64,000 nt of DNA. It comes from Zingiber officinale. Taxonomy: Eukaryota; Streptophyta; Magnoliopsida; Zingiberales; Zingiberaceae. The stretch spans positions 5,417,705-5,481,704 of the forward strand of contig NC_055987.1 in NCBI RefSeq assembly GCF_018446385.1. The letters are read 5' to 3'. Shown here one piece after another: positions 1 through 10,044 of the stretch. The notes beneath the pieces are model-generated. The model had not been told where the DNA came from and searched no databases. It saw only the letters and a list, made by a program, of their open reading frames with translations. A program made the position numbers and the translations under genes. How positions within the stretch are numbered: position 1 is the stretch's first letter; the number at the start of each line of letters is the position of its first letter.

Positions 1-446
1 AATGGGGAGTGGATATCCTCATTGTTCAAGTGGTTTCAAGTGGATAATGCTCAAGGATGAGCATTTGCCTACATTGGGGGAGAATGTAGGGTTAAGGATA
101 ATGAAGGGTATGGGACCTTCATTATCGTATTAATCACAACGAGTGAAGTTGTGAACAACGATGAGCAACTCTTCAGGGGGAGAGTTTTCAACAAGTGAGT
201 TTGTTGATGTGTGCCCAAAAATGGGGCATGGTTTGATGTGTGCCAATAGGGGGAGAATGAAAGGGAGTAAGTTAGGATTTCATTACCTAGAGGGAGTTTG
301 CCCTCTTAGGAGGAGAATGAAGAGCTTAACTTATGTATTCATTGCCCAGTGGCATGAAGCGGGTTTAGGCTATGGGATTAGCCTAACTTACACGTGATAT
401 TGTAAGTGATAGTGTTGGTATTGTCAAACATCAAAAAGGGGGAGAT
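1..446 (+). mobile_element. 3' internal end of a TR-GAG-like Copia-type element
   Basis: This stretch parallels 33,970-34,515 of the complete element further on, with the same order of phrases and several AGGGGGAGA purine runs. It ends in the polypurine tract AAAAAGGGGGAGAT directly before an LTR. No protein can be supported; the small frame at 161-397 lies in this non-coding 3' region. The rest of the element is left of the window. Confidence 0.8.
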
Positions 447-1922
447 TGTTGGTGCAACATCCCTCAGGTCAAGGTTGACCTGGTTGACCAAGTTTGAGTC
501 TTGGTTTGGGTTTCGATGTTTGACAATGCAAGGCTGATTGAAGAAGAGTCAAGTAGGTCAAGGATGACCGGATACTTGAATGGGAAGTTCTAACTGGGAT
601 GTTAGGCAGAAGAAAATCCTGGTGAGTGAAGCCATGTGAAAATCCTAGTGAGTGAAGCTAGGTGAAAGACCTGGTGAGTGAAGCCAGGCAGAAGAAAGTC
701 CTAGTGAGTGAAGCTAGGCAGATTGGAAGTCCTGGTGAGTGAAGCCAAACAGAAGAAAGTCCTGGTGAGTGAAGCCAGGCAGAAGAAAATCCTGGTGAGT
801 GAAGCCAGGTGAAAATCCTAGTGAGTGAAGGTAGGTGAAAGACCTGGTGAGTGAAGCCAGGCACGGGGAAATTCAGATGGGTCAAGATTGACCAGACATA
901 TGGTGGAAGTCCAAGTAGGTCAAGGGAGTGACCGGATACTTGGCATGAAGAGAAAAGTCCAAGAGGGTCAAAGGGATTGACTGGACACTTAGTGGGGAGT
1001 CCTGGCAGGTCAAGGGAGTGGTCAGATGCTAGGCATGATATACCAACAGGTCAAGGTTGACCGAATGTTGGTTTGAGAGGCTGGGGACTTGGTTTTGGGC
1101 AAAAACCAAGAGTTGGATCGATCAGTGGATCGATCCAGGCTTTTCCCAGCGAACAGAAAGCCTCTGGATCGATCAGTGGATCGATCCAGGTCTTTTCCAG
1201 CGAACAGAGAGCCTCTGGATTGATCAGTGGATCGATCCAGAGGTCCCAATCGATCAGCCGATCGATTGGGACGCTGTTGGTTCGCGCGATAATCGCTGGA
1301 TCGATCCGTGGATCGATCCAGGCGTTTTCCCAGAGCACCGAGGCGCTCTGGATCGATCCGTGGATCGATCCAAAGCCTCCCCGATCGATTGGGACCTTTC
1401 GAATCGATCGGGATCTGACCGTTGCGTCGTATTTGAGCTGCAGGCGTGCGATGGCTGCGACAGAGCTTTACGATTTCATCTCAGATCACACCAGCGACTT
1501 CTCCACACTTCTCTCAAGCTCAGATCGCCAGTTCTTGAAGGTTCTTGGAGGCTTCCCAAGTCAAGAGGCGGATCAAAAGCAAGTAGAAGAAGTTAGGGTT
1601 AGGGTTTTTATTGCACATCTTGTAAGCTTTTGCTTATCTTGTATTTCCCTTTCTTCTTCTTGTATTGAGAGTGTTGTAGGGCTTCTCCGCCTTTGGTAGT
1701 TACCATAAAGGAGTGTTATTCATAGTGGAGGGTGCGTGAGTAGGTGTGGATCCTTGGACTAGTCACCTCTTGTGAGGTGGATACCAAGTAAACCAACCTT
1801 GTTAGCGTTGTGTGGTTTGTTTTTTGTATTTCCGCTGCGCATCTTTGAAGAAACAAGCAACGACGAGCACCTAGCACGCGAAGAGCTATTCACCCCCCTC
1901 TAGCTACTTTTCGGTCCTAACA
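447..1922 (+). repeat. 3' LTR (1,476 bp) of the TR-GAG-like element
   Basis: It starts TGTTGGTGCA after the polypurine tract and ends GGTCCTAACA, the same ends as the LTRs at 28,601 and 34,516. It contains nine CCTGG/CCTAG hairpin units (about 610-865), longer hairpins (about 885-1,070) and the GATCGATC palindrome cluster (about 1,113-1,413). The palindromes keep several frames open, which produces spurious ORFs of up to 208 codons. Confidence 0.85.
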
Positions 1923-2400
1923 CTTTATCTTTGGCAACTTCTCATTGGACTTCCGATCATCAAATGCGCTCGAACTACTTGAATTTTCCTCTTGCCTAAC
2001 CTCCAGTTAAGAATAATCACTTATTAAACGTCCACCCTACCTAACCTCAGTTAGAATTTTTCCTTGTCTAACCACAGTTAGTGTTTTCTTTTGCTAACGT
2101 GTAATCCTCCTGACTCACTTAAACTTTTCTTTACCTAACCTCAGTTAGGACTAGTCACTTTGTAGACTTTCATCATGTCTAACCTTAGTTAGGATTTCCC
2201 ATGCCTAATCGCAGCTAAAACTTTCTTTTGTCAACATACGATCCTTTTTGACTCATTTGAACTTTTCTTTGTCTAATCTCAGTTTGAGCTAGTCACTAGG
2301 TAGACTTCCTTCCTGCCTAACCTTAGTTAAGGTTTTCCCTTATCTAATCTTCAATTAAGACTTTCCGTTGTTTAACCTCCGGTTAAAACTACTTAACTAC
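1923..2400. repeat. degenerate repeats built on a CTAACCTCAGTTAGG motif
   Basis: Short units containing CCTAACCTCAGTTAG or close variants recur irregularly every 60-70 bases. The core is itself an imperfect inverted repeat (CTAAC/GTTAG). It is probably an old repeat or LTR fragment. No gene is visible. Confidence 0.5.
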
Positions 2401-3240
2401 CATGGACAAGTATCCGATTATCTCTTGACCTATTTAACTTCTCTCTCATATATTATCAAATATAAAAAATTAAACTCAAGCCAATTTCAATTTAATTAAA
2501 TTGATTAACATTAACCTAAGTATGATTGCACTAACAAATATTTAACTGGATAATAATGCTATTAGTAGCAAATAAATAATTTTGAACATGACTAAATTTT
2601 ATTTAATTTGGATTTAACTTATTTTTACTCTTGGTCAAAATTATTGTATATTGACTTATTTATGTACTATTATTAGTACATAAATATTTTTAGAATGAAA
2701 ATTAAAATAAAGGTGCTGTTGTGATATCTTTGGGATAATAAAATAATAAACTCATTAAGCAGCGTATTAGATCGGCTATAAATCTAAAAGTCAATTGCTT
2801 CGGCATAATATCCTATCATTTTATCAGAAAAATAAAAAGCACATATACCATATATATATTAATATTCATTATTACGAGATCTATACGCCACATCTATATA
2901 TTTTTATTTTAACCTCATAAATATATACCACTAATTTAATTTTATTTATTGATTTTACATTTTAAAATTAAAAATTAAAAATTTAATTTTAAAATTTTAA
3001 ATAACTCAACTGGCACGCACCAGGTAAGATATTTTTTAAATAAATAATATTTTATGTTTTATTATTATTATTTTGTTTTTAAAAGAAAGGCATTGAGGGT
3101 GGTATTAACGCCCACCAGCATTGGTGTTAACACATGAGACCAGTTATAACATCCATTAAAACTAACCAATGTGGAGCCCTCAGCCCTTAAGCATTTCTTA
3201 ATTTAATTCGAAATTAAAATTTTAGGGAATATAAGTGAAC
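2401..3240. other. AT-rich intergenic DNA
   Basis: Long A and T runs with no frame, RNA gene or clear repeat. The last 150 bases include a short GC-richer stretch (about 3,090-3,190) that looks like a decayed transposon fragment. Confidence 0.5.
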
Positions 3241-3546
3241 CTAAACGCCGGTGTTTTCGTCTCCCGTCACAGTTGCGATCAGCCGCAACCTCCTTCGTTC
3301 CGTTGTCGGCGAAGCTTCAGATCTCAGGAGTCTATCTCCTCCGCTCCACCACTTCAGGTTCCGCCTCGTACCATCTAAAGCGTCAAATTTTTTTTTTATC
3401 GGTTTTGGTCGTTGCTCCGCTTCCATCCTTTTCTCTCGAATCGATTCATGCCATTTTCTTTCTTCTAAGATCGGGACCGATGTTTTATCACAAGCTTCGT
3501 TCTTCTATTGCATTTGTACACCAAAAACGGGGAAAAGAGAATGAAG
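3241..3546 (+). promoter_or_regulatory. probable 5' untranslated exon of the CB5LP-like gene
   Basis: A GC-richer, pyrimidine-rich block appears abruptly after AT-rich DNA and ends at a plausible donor (AAGG|GTATGG). It fits a 5' leader exon with an intron before the start codon. The two overlapping frames here look like no family and are not called. This is inference from composition and splice signals only. Confidence 0.35.
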
Positions 3547-4016
3547 GGTATGGAAACACTGGGAAAATGTGGGGTCATTTCTTTTTAGATGCTCTAGGGT
3601 TATTCATGTTTAATTGTAGTCTTGATTTTTCTTTAGTTCCAGACTTCTAGTTCTCGTTCCCTTGTCAAATTTGAAGACGTGGTTTAAGTATACTATTTTT
3701 GACAACCATGCCCACCAAATTAGGGTTTTACTAACACCCACGTGAATCAATTGTACTAATCTTCTTTTGCTGTAAGACGTTAGTTTGAAATGACGTTTAT
3801 TTCGTGTATTCCAAATCTGTAGTAATTCTTAATTAGAAGTGTATGATGAACTAGAAAATCACCCGAAGCTATTAGCTTGAGATTTTGTTGAACAACAGCA
3901 GTCGTTGGAGTATTTTTATGCATCACTGTAATCATTAATTTTTTTGTTAGCAAAGTATAACTCCTCAGCTTGCTTAACCGACATATTTTTATTGTATGAC
4001 CCAAAGGTGAGTTCGC

Positions 4017-7000
4017 ATGGAGATAGTTGCTATAACATTGGTTCTGCTTTTTGTACTGGCAGCTCTGTTTGTCATCCCAAGATCCAATAGCAGAGGTAGC
4101 TCCATTAACATAAAAAATTCTTTTATTGGGCAAGTTCAAATAGCTCAACAATGTCATTTACCAACTATGTGTAGGCACATCCAAGAAAACTCATCCAAGT
4201 GCAACCACAAAGGTGATGCATTTTACCCATATGTTTTTTTTAATCATTTTTCTCTAGTTCTTTGCTAATTATTTTGTTTCTCAAGAAGTTCTAGAGTGTG
4301 TTTGCAAAGTCTGCCAATATGTTCAATAACAGTTTATCTCACATGGTAAACTGGTTAATCCTTGGTGGTGATTGTGTGTATATTAATAGGTGGGTTGTGA
4401 AGGTATCTACACATTTAAATATGATTATTCAAAACAGTATTTTGTGTGTCAGTTACTACTATGCTGCGTTGACTTTGCTGCATTGACTTTGCCGCATTGA
4501 AATTTCCTTTGCTAGTGGTGGTTTATATTTACACAATAACTAGGTGTTGCAATGGGCTTGGGATTGGACGCTTTAATTTTTGACTATTACAACAATATTT
4601 TATATAATTTCTACAAAGCCATTTAGTTGTTGCATTTTGTTATGTATTGCCTTGAAAATGACATTGCTAGTCACGATTAAAGACGAGGTTAGGTTGTGCA
4701 ATGGGCCTTGGGATTGTATGTGATGAATTGGAACTTAGTGACCAGAAAAGTACTAAATTGTAGTCTTGCAATGGAGGATATTTTAACCAGAACTGTTGCA
4801 TGTAACAAGATATGATTGATTACTCCGAGTATATAGTTTAGAACAGACCGTTTAGTCTTGGTTATTTTTTTTAGCAATTATGAAGGAGACCAATAAATGT
4901 GCATAATTTCAACTTGGTATTAGATCAGATAAGCAAGTTGTAGGTCAAGGTTTCTTTTCTCATCCCTTGATTCCCCCATCAAAGGGGAGGTCATGGGTTT
5001 GAGGTAGTTTGCATGGCCCTTCCTCCCCTTCAGTACCATAGATCCTTTTTCTTCTGTTGTTAACACTTGCAAATCTGAATGAACATCAAACCTCATTACC
5101 AAAATCTTCTTGCCTGAAGAAAAACCACACAAGAAACAAGGTTAGATAAGAAATCTAGTGTATGCTGATCTGCAGCATGGCCTTACTAACTAATGATCCA
5201 ATGCCCTCTTCACTGCTTACTCCTTGTACTTGCATCATGTCATATGATTCAATCTCCGTTTGTTTTCAATCTTGCTGTTATCCACTCTTGGCATGTAACT
5301 TCCTCACTCAGTGTCATTAGATCTCAAAAGGTAAGGCTATGATATTCAATGCTGTGTTTTAACAGTTATTTCCTATTCTTCATCTATAATGTCCACTCTG
5401 AGCTTTTTAACTTCATCCATTACTACTCCAAGACCATCAAAACTCCCGTTTGGTCCTCTAGATGCATCTTCTCCAGCTGTCCACCATCATACTCAGTGCT
5501 GTGCACAGGTTATAACCTAGACAAATTGGTGCCATATGGACGCACCACACACCTAAGAGGCAGGCTTCATGAGGAACATGGATGTAGATCACTAAACCAA
5601 AAGTTAATCCTAGGCCTGTCCAAGTCCAAGACAACATGTAAACCAAAAAATGATTTGATTGAGGAACAAAGATAAATAAATCAGGACAGAGACTTAAAGA
5701 TCCTGATAAAAAGAAGCATAAATGAAGAGGTGCAACTGATTTAATAGCAATAGATAAAGAAAAGAGCAGCTTAAAAGGAACAAAATATCCTATGTGCAAT
5801 AAACTCTTTAATTTGTAATTTTCCTCCCCTTTGTCAAACTAAATTATCACAATAATTTCATTACCAACTAAGTGCATGGATGACCTAAAGGAGATCAGTT
5901 TTTATCTATATCTTTTAATCTCTCTCTTGTTTTGTGGTTGATATCCAAATTTTTTACTTCTCTTTTGACTACTTTTGGCACTCCCTCAATCCCTCAAATA
6001 AAAAATGCCAAGAAAACTCTTTTCCCTCTCAACCTTTTCATTCTTATGCTGGAACTCTAATGCCTTTTTCTCGTTATGCATTTCTCACTTCTCTCCATTA
6101 ATTCAAAATTTAAATACTCTCTCTTCTTGTGTCTTCTTTTTCTTTTATCGTAAGTGAATGTCAAAATTTCTCTTTCTTCTGACATCCCTGGAGATTGAAT
6201 CTCGGCTCTTTTACATATTCTATCTGGACATTTTCTCTTATATATAACACGGAATAAATAGATCATTAGCACTTTGCGTATTTCTCTGCAGTCGTTATAT
6301 TGAAATTCTTTATATTTGGGTACAATTGTTCTTTTTTCTACAAAGTAAACTACTCTTTGACTTTCAAACTTAATTCATAGACTGATGGTGCTCTATTTAT
6401 GTGTGCAGACCAGCATTTGTTCATTTAAAATATGTATATATTTTTTTGAACAGAATTGGATTCACTAGCTATTCTTTTGTCTTTCCCAGACACTGAGAAC
6501 TTACTCTAAAAAAGAGGTCTTGCTTCATAACAAAAGGACGGATTGTTGGATCATAGTCAAGGGCAAGGTTGTATAGCTGATGAGGAAAATATTTATTCTA
6601 CGGATATCCTTTACAACAGATCATGAAAGGGTATATCTATTGTTTGTGCAGGTCTATGATGTCACCCCTTATGTGGAGGAGCATCCTGGAGGAGATGCTA
6701 TACTAAACAATGCTGGAGGCGATTCAACTGAGGGCTTTTATGGGTTTGTATTAATAATGCTACTTATGATGCAGCAATGTTTTAATGATTATTTATTTTG
6801 ATAGATCAAATCTCTTGGAACTCCACATTGCTGCATTGTTGTCATAGTTATTGTATTAAATCAGATGAGTTTTTTTTTTCCCATCGGAACTGGTTTTTCA
6901 TTTATCCTTGACTGTTTTTTGTTGTCATCCTATTTTATAAAATCTCCTTTAATTTTACCATTTAAAGAGAGGATCTTTAATTACATTGGTTACTTGCAAT

Positions 7001-7072
7001 TGCAGGCCACAACATGCCACACGAGTGTTTGACATGGTTGATGAGTTTTATATCGGAGATTTGAAGGCCTGA
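4017..7072 (+). CDS. CB5LP: cytochrome b5-like protein (CB5LP type), spliced
   Basis: The product is a small membrane-anchored haem protein of the cytochrome b5 superfamily. The likely exon 1 (4,017-4,095) encodes an N-terminal hydrophobic anchor, MEIVAITLVLLFVLAALFV, then basic residues. Exon 2 (6,490-6,567) gives TYSKKEVLLHNKRTDCWIIV. Exon 3 (6,652-6,743) holds the haem-ligand motif VEEHPGGDAIL. Exon 4 (7,006-7,072) gives PQHATRVFDMVDEFYIGDL and a TGA. Exons 2-4 join in frame with GT-AG borders, and the second haem-ligand His is in PQHA. An N-terminal rather than C-terminal anchor is what separates CB5LP from ordinary plant cytochrome b5. Exon 1 ends in phase 1 while exon 2 begins in phase 0, so a small exon between 4.1 and 6.49 kb is missing from this model, or exon 1 is wrong. 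No stop interrupts exons 2-4, so the gene may be functional. Confidence 0.72.
4096..6489. other. long intron region of the CB5LP-like gene
   Basis: About 2.4 kb of AT-rich sequence between the anchor exon and exon 2. One unplaced small coding exon is expected here. Two GC-richer patches (4,920-5,130 and 5,450-5,700) have open frames but match nothing recognised and may be old insertions. Confidence 0.45.
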
Positions 7073-8096
7073 TGAGGTTCTTGAACTATCTACGCCGGTG
7101 GTCTTGAAAGTGGTATTTTAATTCTTCACTTTTATGCAAACTCTGATTTGCCTTTATGGATTTGTATTTTTCAGAACCAGCGTCATTGCCCAAACGAGAT
7201 TGTATTTCTTAGATCTTATTCATTCAGTTTGTGAAAACTCTTCTTTTTATTAGCTCTAAAAAATAATTGAAAATAAAAAGGACAAGTAATAAAACATTTA
7301 TCATTAGTTTTTTTGACATTATTGTAAGATGAAATATATTTGTATTGTATAGGTACAATTATCCTGCAATCTTCTGTCTGTCAATTACCGCCCAAATGAC
7401 CTACAGGCTAATTTGCTAAATAAAAAAGTAAACTGCAAAAATCTAAAACCAATATTGATATTTTATAATGAAAAATATATTAAGCAATTTTGATTTACTG
7501 GTGGATCACATCAAATTATTGACTAAGATTGGCAACGCTTCTGGTTGCCAAGGTTGATTGAATCGAAAACTTCGCACTGTAAATGTGCCCAATACCAACA
7601 ACTTATGATGCTTGGATTTAGATTTGCTTTGGGTGTTTTTTTCTGGTAAAGGGTTGTTGTGTTAAGTGGTTTAACTATAGTTTAAGAGCCATTTTTCAAA
7701 ATCATAAAGTGAGAATAAATTGTTAAAAAATGATTAAAAAAACTTGAAATATATTTGCAACTAATTGATGGGAAAATAAAATGAGTGAAAAGCACAAACT
7801 TAATTGGCATTGGCATTAACTCGGAGCCAGGTTCAGACCCCGGCCCCACCGATACAAATATCACCAAGTCACAACACGACACGTTGGGAGCACGTGCGAG
7901 TCCAAGCCCGTTGGACCGTTGATCATAGTAAATTACGGCGCACTGTAAAAACAAGTTAACTGTATGCAATGGAGTTTAGATTTACCTTCCCCTCAGTCAT
8001 TTCTACTTATTACATTGAAGATTTGCAATGATTTATATCTACTGGTTGTCGATTTGTTTTTTCCACTTTAATTCGCTGTTTGTTCATATGTTGTAG
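7073..8096. other. intergenic DNA after the CB5LP-like gene
   Basis: AT-rich sequence with no supported gene. A GC-richer patch at about 7,800-7,960 includes GGTTCAGACCC, which resembles a Pol III B box, but no A box or target duplication was found. Confidence 0.4.
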
Positions 8097-8180
8097 GATG
8101 GAAGGATCGATTATGAAGAGTTTGCAACTATGATGAGAAAAGACTCTTCAGAGGTCATCCAATCTAGCCGGCGTAAATAA
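8097..8180 (+). pseudogene. orphan 3' exon of a calcium-dependent protein kinase (CDPK)
   Basis: After an acceptor (TTGTAG) the frame reads DGRIDYEEFATMMRKDSSEV, seven more residues, and TAA: 27 codons in all. This is the second half of the fourth EF-hand (the loop residues D-G-R-I-D-Y-E-E-F) plus the short tail that ends plant CDPKs, which sense Ca2+ and phosphorylate serine or threonine. No kinase domain, autoinhibitory segment or other EF-hand is visible upstream; the CB5LP-like gene lies there instead. The exon is intact, so the loss is recent, or the exon is spliced to something not seen here. A gene fragment is the simplest reading. Confidence 0.7.
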
Positions 8181-8600
8181 GATCATGCTGATGGTCAATA
8201 ATGCGATTGTGTTCTCATAATCTTGTGGCTGCTTGGTTGAAATCAACCTAGATTCCTTACTCATCTTCCTGGAAAATGTCAATAATCTAAACTTGCTGAT
8301 TGCTTATGTTCTCATGAATAATGCCTAATTTTTAAAAATCATTGATACTCTAGTTGATTTCTTTTTCCACTGACCTTTGTCGATGATATTCACCTGGCTC
8401 AAAAGAATTTAAGTTATGGAGTCATTGAAATCATAAGCCATTTGCCAGAAGTGTGAGTTTTGGACAGTTATCCTTAGTTTGATCTCAAGATGTGATGGTA
8501 AAAAATAAGATGTATTTTTTAAATAATTAAGATTTAATTTTCACGTAGAATAAAACTATGGCGGTAGAATAAATCTATGGCGATTGAATTATGGCGAGTG
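8181..8600. other. intergenic DNA
   Basis: AT-rich sequence after the CDPK exon, which may include its former 3' UTR. No gene or RNA is seen. Confidence 0.4.
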
Positions 8601-8639
8601 AATTATTAGTGAAATTGAGGCATTATTTAAGGTAAGGGT

Positions 8640-9350
8640 ATAAATAAATCAAGTCGTTCATGAGCTATTCGAAATTCGATTCGATAAAAGTTTGTTTGAG
8701 TTTGTTTAGTGAGGCTCGTTAAGATAAATAAATCAAGTTTAAGCTTCACAATATTTGGCTCGTTAGCTTTTGAACATGTTCGTTAAACTCATGAATTAAC
8801 TTTTAAATAAAAAAATAATTTTAATATTGAATTTATAGATTTTACACTCTACTTATGAAACATATAGACAAATATATTGTTCTCTCAGATGGGTCTAGTG
8901 GCTAGCGCATGAAGTGTTACCACTATGAGGTCTGGGGTTCGAATCTCGGCAAGTCGAGATAAATGTCTCCCTTATGTGTTAGTCACTATTCCAAAGGCTG
9001 CCCATGATTTACCTCCTTCGTGTTGACCCTTAGACGGGTTGACGGAGACGCTAAGGGTATTCACCTTTTACCACCGTATAGACAAATATATTAAATTTAT
9101 TTATTAGAATAAAATTGTAAATTTTAATAAGAAATATTATAATTTTTTTAAATATATATTTTAGTTTTTAATAAATATAAATTTATAATTTATATTTATT
9201 AAATTTGTTTAAGCTCGATAAAAACTCGAATAAGCTCGTGAGCCATGAATACATTCGTTAAATAAAGTTCGAGCTCGGCTTGATTATAAACGAGCCAAAC
9301 TTAAATATTCAAGAGTTCAGCTCGACCCAGCTCAACTACACCCCTAATCT
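8640..9350. repeat. old interspersed repeat split by a SINE
   Basis: Both flanks of the SINE repeat phrases such as GAGCTCG, GGCTCGTTA and TCGTTAAA in both orientations (for example near 8,710-8,790 and 9,210-9,330). This suggests a decayed inverted-repeat transposon. The family was not identified. Confidence 0.45.
8879..9076 (+). mobile_element. tRNA-derived SINE, 198 bp, with 16-bp target duplication
   Basis: A Pol III A-box-like sequence TAGTGGCTAGCGCA lies at about 8,896 and a B box GGTTCGAATCT at 8,936-8,946. The element is flanked by a perfect 16-bp duplication, TATAGACAAATATATT (8,863-8,878 and 9,077-9,092). The 3' end is TTTTACCACCG with no poly(A). The perfect duplication shows a fairly recent target-primed insertion. 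Confidence 0.85.
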
Positions 9351-9450
9351 AAGGAACCATCATATTTTCTAGATTTACTTAATGGGCAGAATATGAAGCC
9401 GAGCCGTCTATTTTAAAATTAATCGAGTTGTAAGATTTAAATACTTAGGG

Positions 9451-9625
9451 GGCGTTTGGTTCAGATTTGTAAATCAGAATGATAATGAATTTTGATTATG
9501 GGGTTAATAGAAATAAGAATCAGGATTGTATTATCAATGTTTGATTTAAATCAATGTTAGTGATGAGAATCAAATAAATTTATAATTTTATCCTTATTTT
9601 ATTAGTTCATGTATTAAAAAATAAT
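9451..9625. repeat. possible MITE end
   Basis: The sequence GGGGGCGTTTGGTTC resembles a common end of plant MITEs and is followed by AT-rich DNA with ATAAGAATCA-like phrases. The matching inverted end was not found, so this is tentative. Confidence 0.3.
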
Positions 9626-9889
9626 TTGTTTTTTTTATTTTAAATAACTGTAATATAAGATTTTACTTATTTTAACTTAAAAAATAATTACAAAATAAAA
9701 TTTTTTATTTGCGTTTTTTTTTCTTCTGTCGTCGAACGAATGAGGTATTAGGAAAATTAATGGTCATGGATTAAATTTCTTTTAGGGAGTTATTTTATTT
9801 TATTTTTATTTTTGGGAAAATACAAGTCCCTTTGTGAATTTTCTCCAACATAAAAGGGTTATTTAAAAAGAAAAAAAAGAAAATAACTT

Positions 9890-10044
9890 TCGCGAAAATT
9901 GCAATCGAAGCTAATTACCGCTTCCTTCTCTCCCCTTCATTTCCACCGTCGTCAGATCTGCCTTTCGATCGCCTCTCACTCGCAAACCCTCCGTCCCTCC
10001 CCAGTCCGGCGGTGGGTGCCTTCGGATCCAGGAAGCGCAGGACC
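9890..10044 (+). promoter_or_regulatory. probable 5' untranslated region of the golgin gene
   Basis: A C/T-rich leader directly before the golgin start codon at 10,045. An upstream in-frame ATG at 10,012 would add 11 residues. The downstream start is preferred because its M-x-S-S-I-A beginning matches Arabidopsis GC3-type proteins. Confidence 0.45.

Noticed and set aside
658..885. CRISPR-like spacing of repeats in the LTR (also 28,760-29,050)
   Set aside because: Units are contiguous hairpin minisatellites in a plant LTR with no unique spacers and no cas genes.
1051..1699. Long overlapping frames on both strands (up to 208 codons, WIDPWIDP-type repeats)
   Set aside because: They arise from GATCGATC palindromes that are open in several frames; the same artefact is at 29,004-29,808 and 35,216-35,676. 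No start context or known domain.
3251..3650. Two overlapping frames of 97 and 125 codons
   Set aside because: They fall in a likely 5' leader, overlap each other and resemble no family.
7800..7960. tRNA or SINE suggested by GGTTCAGACCC
   Set aside because: No A box, cloverleaf or target duplication could be found.
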